Source: Acanthopleura granulata
Taxonomy: Eukaryota > Mollusca > Polyplacophora > Chitonida > Chitonidae
Length of the DNA stretch: 64,000 nt
Direction of reading: 5' to 3'
Assembly: GCA_016165875.1 (NCBI GenBank)
Contig: JABBOT010000005.1
Coordinates: 3,541,499 to 3,605,498, forward strand
The position numbers and the translations under genes were made by a program. The notes below the pieces were generated by a model. That model did no database searches. It was not told where the DNA came from and saw only the letters and a program-made list of their open reading frames with translations. This document shows, piece after piece, positions 48,301-60,140 of this stretch (positions are counted from its first letter, which is position 1; the number at the start of each line of letters is the position of its first letter).

Positions 48301-50789
48301 TAGCCAAGAAGTTCTGTACCTTAGTGCAACCGGACGCCACGGTGGTGACGGGAGAGACGAGAGCCCTGGGAACAGGGTCCATTGCTGTGGAGACCTTCTC
48401 AAGAGCACTTTCAGCCGTGCTCTTCACGTGCCCGGCCGGAAGTTTCTGCACGCATGTCTCAATTTTCTGAATCTCCGTCTCAACTGAAATAATGTTATTT
48501 GTCTTCATCATTGTGTCTTGCTATCCGGTAAAAAGCATACGTATAAATTACTATACACTGCAAAGATTTCCTTTCCAAAATGGTCGGAATGGCTGTTCGA
48601 CGTTGTCAGCTAAAGTGGACCAATCAAAAAACGGGAACAATAAGTAGAATGCAGGATGTAATAGGATGTGACTGAAGTAGTAGGATGTAACTCAAATAAT
48701 ATGGTGAGACCGGAGTAATAGGACGTGACTTCACTAATTGAATGTCACTAAAGTTATAGGATTTGATTGATGAAATAAGATTTGACAGGAGTAATAGGGT
48801 GGGATTGGAGCAATACGATGTGATTGAAGTAATAAAATATGATTGATTTGCATTTTGGTTCAGGCCATTTTGTAATCTTCCCAGGTAATCTTCCCAGGTA
48901 ATCTTCACTCTCCTCGAGCATTTGAAGAAACTTCTGTGCTATTTTATATTAGCTGTGTGATGCTCGCCAGAGGTTTGCCACATCTGTTTGTATTTATTGA
49001 AACCTTGAAGAATTGTCTTGCATATTTAATTAAGGCCGTGAGGTTTGGCAATATTACTCAAGCTAAGAGAAACATAAAGTACATAATATACATTTTGCTT
49101 GAAAGTCTGCTCGCTTAGGACAGGAAGAGCTGATAAGGACGATCATGAGTGACTAGCCGACTGGTTGTGCTGCCAAAGATAGCCGTTGACGTTTATATCT
49201 TTTAGATATAAAGATCTTTAAGATATTTAAGATTACTTAACCTTGTTGTTCGTGGAGCTCCAGCCATCTGTCACGCGCAAGCGTACATACCTTTCGACAT
49301 GATGCTGACCACCTGACCGATCTTGCCGTTCAGGTAACCCACTGCTTTCTGAATGCCCTCCAAGGGCTTCAACCACCCCTTGATTATGGCCACGACATGG
49401 TTGATAGCACCGTTTACCTTCTCGAGCTAGTAGTGGAAAAAGTGATGTGAAAAGGCAGATTACTCTCAGCTTTCCCCTTGCCAAATATGAATATGAACAG
49501 TGTTGCTTGGTTTCCTGTTATCAAATGTGAAGAAGAACATTGTTGTTGGGATTCTTGTTGTCAAATGTGAAGATGAATAGTGTTGTTGACATTCCTATTG
49601 TCAGATGTGAATATGAATAGTGTTGTTGATATTCCTATTGTCAAATGTGAAGATGAACAGTGTTGCTGCATTCCTGCAAGAAAAGCTAGCAAGTATTAAG
49701 TTTTATAACCTTGCTACAAAAAAAAAATGTTACCGTGGATGACCTTAGAAATCTGTTTTCAAACTTGTCACATTTCTGGCATATTTAACCGTCCTACCTC
49801 ATCGCTCATTTTGGTGAGGACGGTGGAGGCAGGCCCGATCACAGGGGCTGCGACCTGTCCTAGGAAGGGCACGGCTAAGGCCACGTGCAGGATGGTCACC
49901 GTGGTCTGTACCCTGGTCTCCAGGTGAGTAATCAAGCCCTCTAACTCGACCACCTCCCTAGAGAACTCGGAGGCGGCCCCCAGAGGGTGCGTCACCCTGT
50001 GCAGACAGGACATGAGGGTGCTGGCCTGTCCCTCCACCGTCAGCATGTGGGTCTTGAGGGTGTCCGTGTGGACGAAGGCGCCATACGTCGTACCTGCGTG
50101 ATGATGGTGAAATACTGACATTGTCTACATGGATGGTTGATTGATTGAATGAATGATTCATTGATTGATTAAGCTTATCTGCTCGTTTTTTTCCTATCTG
50201 GCTGAATGATTTTTTGCTTTCCCATTCTTTGTGGTTGGCTACCACATAAATCATATAATAAATAAATGTATAGGTAGTACATTAAAGAACACCTGTTCTT
50301 TTTAAACATAAGCTATGTGAAACCTGTTACATGCTGCTGACAGCTTATGTTTAAGAAGAGCAACCAATCTTTCGAGTATTTCCTATGTATTTGTTTATTG
50401 CATTGATAAACTGACACGGCTATACCTGCAGGATTTTACCCAAAAACCATGTAGAACCAAAACTTATTTGTGTTAGACTTTTTTAAACAAAAGAAAAAAA
50501 CCCAAATTTTAAACACTTTGCGTGCGGTCTAACTGGTTTATAGGTCCCATATGCTAATAATGCGATGGTAATATTCTCATGTATTTATCATTAGCTTTTA
50601 ATAACTCAAACATGCATAAAGATGATGGCCGCATTTAATGACTTAATTGTCAGTGATACGACAAGAAATAGTGCTACATGAATGCTTAAGTCGTGAACAA
50701 TAGTCTGTATTACAGCAATGATGATATGACAATTTTTTCTGCATACACTTACACACAAAGCAAGCGAACAGTGCCAACAGCTCCTTCAT
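45351..50789 (-). CDS. Unrecognised secreted, mostly helical protein (about 412 aa), 8 exons
   Basis: Exons, 5' to 3': 50753-50789, 49798-50093, 49291-49426, 48247-48483, 47491-47587, 46452-46560, 45947-46103, 45351-45520. Phases agree throughout and the frame is open, which supports a real gene despite no family match. Exon 1 encodes a signal peptide (MKELLALFACFVC, cleavage probably near residue 13). The rest is rich in Val, Leu, Lys and Ala with amphipathic heptad-like patterns, and carries scattered single cysteines (about residues 42 and 167 and one in each of several later exons), suggesting a helical extracellular protein with a few disulfides. A KKKRG / GRKRL pair of basic patches could be processing sites. 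Intron 5 begins with a large splice-donor array; introns 2, 3 and 7 hold other minisatellites. Function unknown. Confidence 0.8.
45696..45797. repeat. 34-bp tandem repeat, 3 copies, in intron 7 of the secreted-protein gene
   Basis: CCTGAAAACGTGAACAAGCT followed by ACTACTGAAATAAA starts at 45696, 45730 and 45764, exactly 34 bp apart and nearly identical. It is not derived from the flanking exons. Confidence 0.9.
46741..47490 (-). repeat. Tandem array of exon-5 end plus 5' splice site (about 14 units of 50-55 bp)
   Basis: On the minus strand exon 5 ends GAACAAGAAAATCTGC..AGTAGGAGA|GTAAGT. The same block recurs through most of intron 5 as GAACAAGAAxATCTGCATAG..GGAGAGTAAGTAAACGGT. Intact GTAAGT/GTAAGA donors begin at 47436, 47332, 47228, 47177, 47139, 47036, 46944 and 46759. 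Others are mutated (GTAAAT at 47087, TTAAGT at 47280, TTACGT near 46891). Units diverge far more than in NOL6, so this array is older. Spacings are mostly 50-55 bp, with a few missing or merged units. Confidence 0.85.
48650..48855. repeat. Degenerate 20-30 bp tandem repeat in intron 3 of the secreted-protein gene
   Basis: GGATGTGACTGAAGTAATA-like phrases recur about nine times with heavy divergence. Boundaries are approximate. No relation to splice sites was seen. Confidence 0.7.
49494..49676. repeat. 40-bp tandem repeat, about 4.5 copies, in intron 2 of the secreted-protein gene
   Basis: TGAATAGTGTTGTTGACATT followed by CCTATTGTCAGATGTGAATA repeats with period 40 and a few substitutions per copy. 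It lies between exons 2 and 3 and does not copy either. Confidence 0.85.
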
Positions 50790-53290
50790 GGTTCCGGGAT
50801 CTGAACATGGAATAAAAACATACCTTTCAATTTTCATTGTTTAATTTTAAATTTTGACTGATAATATGGAAAGAAATGAAGACACAATATTATGTCAAAA
50901 AAAAAAAAGAAATATCATATACATTGTTATTTTGAATGATCTACTTAATATACATACTGTGCGATTTAAGGTATACAGCTTTCTAAAATTAAATTCAAAT
51001 TTCTTTTCACAAGAAATGTAACATATGGCAAAAGAATTTGTTGGAAACACACTCACCTGTTAATGTCCTGTAACTGTCAATTTTATCATTCGTGATCTTT
51101 TATAACGACGTGTGCTGATCACATGACAGTTATGGGAACGGTCTTGACAGAGACATCCAGCCTTTCCTGGCAGTGAAAGTGACTCTCAGGTTTCAACAGG
51201 AACCAACATGTGACACACGAGAGAGACACGTGACAAATCAGCATTTCTTTCTTATTTCTCTTTCGACACGGAAAGGGTCATTTTGTGTTTGGTCAGAGAA
51301 TTCAAACGATATCTTTGATAATGTCTTGAGCTTGTGGATATTTGTGTTGACATAAATTTGGAACGCTCTTTTGGCCTTCTGTATAACAAAGTAATCGTTA
51401 CAATGCAGTTATTTTATGTCGAGTGAGCTTGACGCCAGAATTGGATTTGAGCCTGTGACCAGTGGGTTGGTGCGAGAACAGTTTTAGAGGAATGAACCAT
51501 GCATCCAGCGCGGACCTCGAAATCGATCAGTGCCCACTGTATTTATGCCATGTAATCAGGCAATAAAAATCAGGAAGAGTCCAAACAAAATCTCACTAGG
51601 TAGCTAACGAACTTGGTGAAAGAATAGCACAGCTGACACAAATGAACAGCCTTGTGCGTTTGGTTATTATACCATTTCGACAATAACCGACTCGCAATCA
51701 ACACCTGTATTATTTTACAGATCTTTCCCCCTTGCTATACTTAACACTGTATTGTTTGCAATAGGAATTATCGTGACGTAGGTGTGTGTTCACGATTTCT
51801 CATCTGAGCACGACCCCAGGTTCACAGTTGTATTTGCAATCATCTCATCCCCAAATACACGTCTACATATTCCTTAGATACTCTTTATATAACATTTATG
51901 CAGGATTTGTAAGCATTTTTTATACTCGAGTGATATTTAAGTGGTCTATAAACACAGATAAGTTTTTACTGATAGCCTCTAAAAGTTAAGCATGATTATG
52001 TGCATGACAAGTAAAACTTTAAGTGCCATTAAACATTGAATACTAAATCTTTGAGTGATGTACTTGTATTATTTCCCTGTCATTTGTGAAGCTGTCAGTG
52101 TCTTGCAATAGCCAAAAGATCAAACTGGTCACTACAGGTCATCATCGGTTAGTTGCTCGCTCATAGCGTGGTAAAGTACAGGTGTCATCAAGAAATAACA
52201 TGATATTAGTAATTTTCATATGAAGGTTATTATCATAAATAAGGAACAGAAAAGTACCCAAGAAGGAGCCCTGGAAACTTCAGCTAAGTTACTAACTCGT
52301 TGTGAACAAAAGTGTTACGTTGGCAATTTTCCAAAACATTCCTGGAATTTAAAACGTATTTAAAAGTTGTCAAAATGAAGAAATTTCAAACCTGCCTTAA
52401 AAAAAAAAAAACGTCATCTAGTCCACTGCGTTACGTTACTGGTATCGATCATAGCCCATCGATCACTGGATTCAAAAGAATGCCCCAGAAATGATACGTA
52501 AGCATTTGGTGTAAGTTCGGATACATTCAAACTGTAATCATCCATCAAGCAAGCCGAATCATTCAGTAAAATTTACTTTCCTAACATGATCACGATCAGA
52601 TATTATCTGTCAGTGGACAGAACTGATACTAGAGATACAATTTTAATCGACAAGCAATTTTTACCGAAATGTAACCATTGCATATTGATATATAGGAACG
52701 ATCCTTATGTTTCCATCAGTGCTTTCTCCCAACAATTACATGCAGATTCTTTACTTCTTAGTTGTAGCTAAAGATGATAGCCATTGGCTTTGCCTCATAC
52801 CAGAGCTTCCCAGCGATTACTTTCCCCAGCGTGCCTAGCTATACGGGAGTTCAGCGTCTCCGCTTGAAACTGCTGAATAAGTCTCGCAAACCAGTTCTAC
52901 TTTCGCAGAAAACTAGCTAGTTTGCCTGCTTTATGGCGCACTTGGAATATTACAACATCTTCATTTCTGACACAAACAGGATGCTGAATTCAACGAAGAG
53001 CAACCGATTGGCCCGTTATGGGAATTTTGATGTCAAAACATTTTCAGGTATCCTAGTCAGTATCAAAGAGAATAACAATGTCTGACACTGGCTGCAAAAT
53101 ATGAGCGTTATTCCTTAGTTCATTAAACTATAGTACTAAATGTACTATGCCTATCAGCCAGCAAATTCAACCAGTGTGAAGAGTCTTCACAGTATACATA
53201 CAGTATTTTCCTGAAAAATTCGCCAACACAGTCCCACCATTAGAGGCAAATAAGGTCATGAAATATTACTTTTAGTGCCGAAATATCATC
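50790..53290. other. Upstream of the secreted-protein gene; no further gene recognised
   Basis: The first few hundred bases should contain the promoter of the minus-strand secreted-protein gene; no clear core element stands out. The rest is AT-rich with short random frames. Confidence 0.45.
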
Positions 53291-53294
53291 TTAC

Positions 53295-53467
53295 CTTGAA
53301 AACAAACTTTTTAAGATCGACAGAACTCTCAAAATCGAGTTCAATGAGTGACTTATGTCCATGGACGAAATTTAAAGCTATATACACTACGTCGCCTAGC
53401 TGTCCTCTCTTTGGGCCGAGCACTTTCAAAAAACCGAGCATACGCAAAAAGCCAGTCGTGCAACTCA
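53295..53467 (-). CDS. Orphan exon candidate
   Basis: A 173-bp minus-strand block is flanked by an acceptor (pyrimidine-rich stretch then GAACAG) and a donor (TTCAAG|GTAAGA). It is open in one frame across all 57 codons (phase 2 in, phase 0 out). The peptide contains L-G-P-K-R-G-Q-L-G-D-V-V and ends D-L-K-K-F-V-F-K. I do not recognise a family and found no partner exons nearby. It could be an exon of a gene I cannot resolve, a pseudogene exon, or chance. Confidence 0.3.
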
Positions 53468-53490
53468 CTGTTCAGAGATAATAAAAGAAG

Positions 53491-55855
53491 TCATTAACTC
53501 TCCAGAGGGAACTTTCACCATGTGGTCTTAAGGCTACACGAGAGTATTGATTTTCCTTATTATTTATGTAGTAAATTTGTCAACTTCAACACTCAAAATA
53601 TACATCCCCAAACTTTCCCGGGGTGGTATGCCAGACCACCACAAACAACTTGGACTTTTCTCTACATCATATTAAAAAATAAACAGAGCATGACCACCAC
53701 TTTTTCAGCTGTTTCTCCTTGAAGTGAAAATAGAAAATAGTGTTGGCATCACCTTGGTAACCTCCAGAGGAGGTGTGGGTAATCCCCGGGCAAAAAGTTT
53801 TAAAAGTGTAACCTCAAGGCCGTCCACAATATATACAGACAGTGTGCACATGTATACGTGCTTTTAGAGAAACAGTCGTACCCATTTAATTGCACATGGG
53901 TTTAAGAAATAACCCGTTTTATTGCATAACAAACTGTACGACGGAACCAAAGGATATTGCAGCCTTCTGTTTTACGACCAGCTAACTGCGTATTGTTTTA
54001 ATGAATAATCCATTTACCTGCATAGCTACGGCGGCAGAATCTTCCCAACGCTATTTATATCTAATATGTATAGCAAGGTATGAAGCTTCAAGGCCTGGGA
54101 CATAACCCAGGCATAACTGGACACTAAGCACGGAAAAATATTCCAATCTCAACCAAACGACGTTCGTTCGAATGCTGACACACTATGCTTTGTGCTGATA
54201 TATGAATAACTGACAAACACGCATAACTTCTCCTGGTTACAAGAAGCCCGAAACCCGCTTTTTTCTCTAGTCGGACAAATGCAGTTTTGAGGAAAATGAT
54301 GTTCATATAGATGGAAACAGAGCAGAGCTTTCACTAATCAGAAATAGCCAGCCAAAATTTACTAAATGACACCGTTGTAAAATCAAGGGCACCGCGAAGG
54401 TTTTCGGAGTGTTAGAACATAAGATGAAAGATGTCCTTGGCACTCGCGGTCTATGGTGAGTGTTCGTGGAAAAAAGCAAATATGTGGAATCTGATCTTCC
54501 TAAAATGGTTCTGATTACTGATTTGACAACTGCATCGGTCACGTGTCGCCTAGGATACGTATATAAATCCGAAACATGCAGGGTTACATAAACTCCAAAC
54601 AGGACCGGACCTGGGCCGCTACCCAGAGAAGATATACTGCTGACAACGGTAAGCTGATACGAATGGTTCGCTTTACGAAATATTTGCACGTGGCTTCTAG
54701 TTCCAGTATGTATGCAGCTCTTAAAACCTATTCAGCTTCCTAGACGTTATAGCTGTATAGTTATATGGTCACCAGGTATGGGAATTTGAGCCTGTAGTTA
54801 CGTGGTCATCAGTTATAAGGATTTGAGTCTGTAGTTACGTGGTCCTCAGCTATGAGGATTTGAGTCTGTAGTTACGTGGTCATCAGCTACGAGAATTTGG
54901 GTCTGTAGTTACGTGGTCATCAGTTATGAGGATTTGAGCCTGTAGTTATGTGGTCATCATTTATAAGGATTTGAGTGTAGTTATATGGTCAGCAGTCAAC
55001 AGGGTTTCGCCAGATGAGGATTTGAAGATGAATATGTACCCCGTACATGGACAAGGTTGTGGATAAGCTATATTTAATAGATAAAAATCAATCAGATATG
55101 ACCACTTACAGATTGTCTCATTTCGAGCAACCCACGTGAGATTTCCTTCATTATTCGGAGCTTAGCTTCAGAAATACAGATCTGTTGTACTCTTCCATTC
55201 ACATACCCGCAACTGTAGTGCGCACTTCTCATCATGTCAAAGCTATATGGTACAAAAACAAGTATCCTTTAAAACTGAAGTAATTCCGATTGCACCTAGA
55301 TCACACTTGTGATAATTATCAGATCATTACCATGTACCTGGCGTATCGACAGCCAGCTAAACTTCCCTAGCCACCACTGAAACCAGGACAGCCTAAACCA
55401 TTAACAAGGCAATTGACAATTGACAAGTTTTGGAGTCCTTGTTATTATTTCACTGTTTTAATAATGAAGAGAATGAGCTGTAAGCAACTATTCCTGGAAA
55501 GGAGGATAATCATAAGTTGGAGAAGAGCAGTCGACTCCACCCTATCAACAGAGACTCGTGGTGTTAAAGTGGTGTTAAAATGGTGTTGTCCGAGTCGGGT
55601 TTAATGGGGTGAAATGCAACGTTGTGGTCGGTATTATCCCCGCATAATGCAGCGATATGAATTACTTTAAAATCACAGGAAACATACTATATTCTGCTTT
55701 GACACTTTTTGGGACAGCTCAGGCGACAGGACCGAGTTCGAGGTTTGTAAATGTAAATTTTCAGAGCGATTAATGTGGAAGCTAACCTGGGAATATGGCC
55801 AGCTGATCTCAGAGCAAGACATTTTGGTGCCTTTTCAGGTCTGAACTCATCGATT
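53491..55855. other. Intergenic, upstream of the cysteine-rich peptide gene
   Basis: No gene is recognised. It contains the 37-bp minisatellite at 54754-54992. A 128-codon minus frame at 54303-54689 was examined and set aside as probable chance. Confidence 0.45.
54754..54992. repeat. 37-bp minisatellite, about 6.5 copies
   Basis: TGTAGTTACGTGGTCATCAG followed by TTATAAGGATTTGAGTC repeats with period 37. Copies differ at a few sites. One edge copy contains CAGGTATGG, but no exon is recognisable beside it. Confidence 0.9.
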
Positions 55856-55859
55856 CAAA

Positions 55860-58800
55860 ATGGCCAACCGTGTCTTCGTCTTATGGGCTCTCTTTTGCTT
55901 GTTACGTAAGTGATCTTTGAAGTTAGCAACATTTCGTGTAAATTTCAATTTTCATATACAGACTTTAATTTATTCAGAGTGATAATTATAGGTTTGTGTT
56001 TAGATATGCGCGATCCCATATCTCCTGACCATTTACTTATATAGAGCCTTGCATGTTCAGCATGCTCACAGAGACATGAAAATGTGAAAGGCGCCCACAA
56101 GCGTATTTTCATTCTATGTTTCGGAAAGTTCATCGATAAACTTTATATCCATGTAGGGCAGAGTTCAAAAGCTGTTTAATAAAGAATCGAGAAAGCTCAT
56201 TATAAAATTGGGAAAACTTTTTAAATTGTATGGATCGGACAAGAGGCAAGCTGTTGTTCTCTTAGCGGTAGAATGTGCCATGTATGGGGAAGAGAAAGAA
56301 AATTTAGTTACATTTACTTTAGCGCTGAACAATGTTTTCTTCACACTGTGCTGTACAGCCTCATTAGAAACTACCGTAATCCGGTAAGCGCCCACATAAC
56401 AAATTGGACGATGTTACTATTCTCCTCAGATAATATCTGGTAATTATACAAATATGTAAAACATTATGCAGTATTTATTTACCTACTATAGAGTCTGTAT
56501 GACTGTAATATGATCCTTAATATTATTCGGTTCTAATTCACAATCACTAGATACTGTATGACTCTGCGATATGCAGCTTATTATATTATACAGTACGCAA
56601 CCGTCTTAGTGGTTAAAGCGTTCGCCTCTAGGGCAGGAGATATGGGATGAATCCCGGGTAGAATGTAAAAATGGTACTTTTTGCTGCCGATCGAACCGGT
56701 GTCAGTGTAAGGGCTGGTCGAACCGGTGTCAGTGTAAGGGCTGGTCGAACTGGCTTTAGGTTGTCTTCGGCATGACGTTCCAGGCAGCATGGACTCGCCC
56801 TGCCGCAAGAAGGCCTATATTCTAAGGACTGGCCCTCATCATATGACTGAAAATTGTGAAACACGAGGTAAAATCCAAGCAAACATACATGCATACTGTA
56901 CTCATATGCACTCACGAGCTTCTATGATCGCAACATTCTACACATTTACATATGCATGCACAAGTCTCTGGTTATAGTTCGCAGTAAGGTACTTTACTTT
57001 ATAAATACCATATGCATGAGAGGCTGTATGTAAGTCTACATTACCGTCATTTATGTCGTAGAATTCTCATTATCTAAAGGAGACTCGACGAATCTGCAAT
57101 ACGATACTCTACAGACATGTATTGTATAATACTACTGTATATGCAGGATACTCTATGACTTTGTATTAAAACAAAAAAGAAAATATTCTCCTTTCCTTTT
57201 CATAAGAATTTGGACTTATTTACTTTTACGTCTAACTGGATCAAGCAAAAAACACACAAATGCAGGCTGTTTATCTTTTCTCTGCTTGCTGTTACAGCCT
57301 GTCTGATGACGACCGCAGAAGCAAGTAAGTATATTTAAAGACGTCGACAAGCCATAGATATTTTAAGATATGTTTTATTCTTATCTTTAGAGCCAAAACA
57401 GAAGAAGGGAAGCAACATTTAAATGTGTATGGGGACAAGGAACTTGTAAAATGATACTGATGCCAGCGTCATTGTTCGAACTCAAGGCAAATAACAAACA
57501 ATGTCAGATAGAACTTATTCTCAAATATTTCTGTTTGTTTAAAATATTATGGTGTTCTTTTTGTGTCATTACAAAGCACTTATATCAACTCAAAAATTTG
57601 ACGTATCCAAAACGCTCACGCCGAGTTTCAAAAACCGACGTTGTGTTTTCCTACCGGGTTCTCGCATGTGAATCCCACGCTAGAACTTGAGGTGCCTTTT
57701 CAAAAATGGACGTGGCAGAAATTTTGCAGGTTAAATGTCCATTCAAAAAATGAACGTCCCATTTGGAAAACACGACGCCGAGTCTAAATGGGGTCTGAAC
57801 ATGTAAAAATTCGACGCAGAGGCGTTGCCAGTAATTCTAGACCTTCGGATTTACAAGTAAATCTAGTAATTTGTCGACTTCTAGGCCAGTAAGTTAATAT
57901 ATAGCAGTTAAAATTATTGCATTTGCTTTCACTTACTTCCACCAATGGCCTGGGACAGGGAGTGTAAGTCACTACTACATGTATTCACCCTTCAAACTCT
58001 GATCATTTGCATGAAACGTGACATCGATTTTAATATGCCTCAAGTTTTGCGGATTGATACTTGTACAGGTGCAATTTTAAGTGCACAAACAGAGCACGAC
58101 TAAGAAAAACTCCCCGTCCCTAAAACCTGACCATTGTCATATAAGGGACAAACTCCTGACAACGGCGTTAATCAATCACTCACAACTCTAATCGTCGTCA
58201 TAGAATTGGACAAAATTAGCCAGGTGTAGGCCCCGGTAAAGACCAATTATTCAATATTTACCGCTATATGATAACACTGTTTATCAGGTGTTAAGTGGAG
58301 CAGAGTATTATTTATTGTCTTCCTATATCCTCATGCTGATAAAAATGACAAAAGTCGTATATTATTAATGCTAAAGTGTGTGTTTTTTTGCAGATTGTCC
58401 TCGCCCTGCCAACTGCCCTGTTCATCCCTGTAGACTTCACTGGTGTCCCCCAAACACAGTGTGCATGCAAGTAAACTTTAAACAGAACTCTATATTAGCC
58501 AGGTAGTAATTTTACGTGCATGCGTAAGCCGGGATATATTCTCGCATGAAAGTCACTCACCTATTTCTTTGTAATTTTAAATGCCTATTGCTATCTGCTT
58601 GATTGTGTTTTTGATGTGTGACGGTAATGTCCAACTACATGACCTTCGGTGAATAAATAACCAACCAAATAGACAGGATAACGTTCAGCACTAATCTTCA
58701 GAGAGCTAAAAAAAGTGTACAGGGATAGAAATTAGGCTGGACTCATGTAAAGTGTAACAGTCAGCCATTTTTAGGGGCGCCTAGAAAAACAGAAAGAGCA

Positions 58801-59449
58801 AAACACAGCTTCCAAATCGTGACCATGCCAATTTTTAAGTTGTGTAAGCTGTATCAAGAATATGTACCTCAGCTGTGTTTCGGTTCCAACTGTTCAAGCA
58901 ACCGAGGTAGTGATTTTTATACGACACGATGCATACCCAGCCCCTATAGGCTGACTTATTCAACACTTACAAAGGATTCAGTAGCAGGTTCGCCATTGCA
59001 GAAAGGCGTGGCCGAGTGATTATAGGCGCTTGTCATTCTATCGCAAAGACACACGAGATACGGTTTCAATCCCGGCCTTAGATAAAGAATTTGTATATTC
59101 GCTTTCTCCCATTTTTTTTTGTGGGCCTTTGTGACAGTAAGTGATGAACTTGTATCTGTCGTCTATACCTCCAAAAAGGCGCATGTGCTTGTATTTATAA
59201 CTCCAGTGAGGTGCATGTGCTGTATCTGTGCTGATTCATCGGAAAATGCGTTGTCTCCTCCCTTGAAACTAAAACCCATGGTATAAGTGAAAAATTGTTA
59301 AATGTGGCGTTAAACACAAATCACACATATTTCTAAAAATCAATCAATCGACCAATGAATTTAAATTATTATTTTTTTTTTATATTTTCTCCAGCGCCAA
59401 CTACTGCAGAGGATGTCAAGCTGAATGCCCAAGGGTAGGCAGAAGATAG
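55860..59449 (+). CDS. Small secreted cysteine-rich peptide (about 66 aa), 4 exons, one GC-AG intron
   Basis: Exons: 55860-55905, 57298-57324, 58394-58466, 59395-59449. Exon 1 and the 27-bp exon 2 encode a signal peptide that ends near T-A-E-A (residue 24). The mature part, about 42 residues, has 8 cysteines in the pattern C-x5-C-x4-C-x4-C-x5-C-x4-C-x2-C-x3-C. It includes C-I-A-N-Y-C-x-G-C, a motif I have seen in short Cys-rich modules of extracellular and shell-matrix-like invertebrate proteins, usually as ANYCGGC. The third junction keeps this motif only if the donor is GCAAGT at 58467, a classical GC donor. A GT donor three bases later breaks the frame. The protein ends V-G-R-R, which could be an amidation/processing signal. 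Function unknown. Confidence 0.7.
56585..56860 (+). repeat. tRNA-derived SINE with internal 27-bp duplication
   Basis: GTCTTAGTGGTTAAAGCGTTCGCC (A-box region) and GGGATGAATCCCGGG (B-box region) lie about 25 bp apart at the 5' end. The body holds GTCGAACCGGTGTCAGTGTAAGGGCTG twice in tandem. It lies in intron 1 of the cysteine-rich peptide gene. A functional tRNA cannot be folded. Confidence 0.6.
59004..59335 (+). repeat. tRNA-derived SINE with shared 3' tail
   Basis: The head GGCGTGGCCGAGTGATTATAGGCGC..GGTTTCAATCCCGGCC resembles a type II (Leu/Ser-like) tRNA. The tail GGTATAAGTGAAAAATTG followed by TTAAATGTGGCGTTAAACAC matches the tail of other copies in the window. It lies in intron 3 of the peptide gene. 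Confidence 0.65.
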
Positions 59450-59753
59450 AACCCAGTGAGGATGATACGGGCGGTATCCATTCCTCCGACCCACTAACTG
59501 GCAACTCATTCTCTAAAATATCAAATTACTGCGCATCAACAATGTTATACATGCCCCCCCCCCCCCACAGTTAACAGTTACTGGAAAAGATACAAGGTCA
59601 GCGATTCAGACCTGTGTAATGTTTGCAACGCTGAGGACCACGACCATCCATTGTGTTTCACTCGCGTGTCCCCGGTTCACTTGGAAAAGAAGAAACATGT
59701 TCCGAAAAAAACAAACAAAAAAAAACCATGTACAATTGTGGCTTTTGTTAAGA

Positions 59754-59759
59754 AATAAA
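59754..59759 (+). terminator. Candidate AATAAA polyadenylation signal of the cysteine-rich peptide gene
   Basis: AATAAA lies about 305 bp after the stop at 59449 and is the first canonical signal downstream. Confidence 0.45.
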
Positions 59760-60140
59760 AACAGCAGTGTAAAGATCCAGCGAGCAGCGATTCTGTCTTC
59801 TCATTTATTACGTAAAGTGACCCAAATTTCTGGAGCACAGGCTGTGGGTTTCATCTCGCATTTTACACAGAATCTCTGATTCACCCACTGTGGGTGTTGG
59901 AGACGCCGTTGGTGACAAAAACTATTCAACAGCGCAGAGGTATCCGTCTGCGCATGCGGTCTTAACTTCTTTGATGAACATCATATGTCACTCGTCGGAA
60001 AGCTCGCCAGTTCTTTGGCATCGATTAATAGCTTGTTTACGCCCGGAAGCCCGGCTACCGCCCCCTCCGATCGCTATTATGTTAATGAACTATTCTTGTG
60101 TATGGGGTTAAATTACAACTATACATACATAAATAGATAT

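Noticed and set aside
54303..54689. 128-codon minus-strand open frame
   Set aside because: No domain, signal peptide or composition typical of a gene, and no convincing splice sites. It sits next to a minisatellite in gene-poor DNA; chance is more likely.
59004..59080. Possible tRNA gene
   Set aside because: The A- and B-box regions are present, but a cloverleaf cannot be completed and the sequence runs on into a SINE body and tail.
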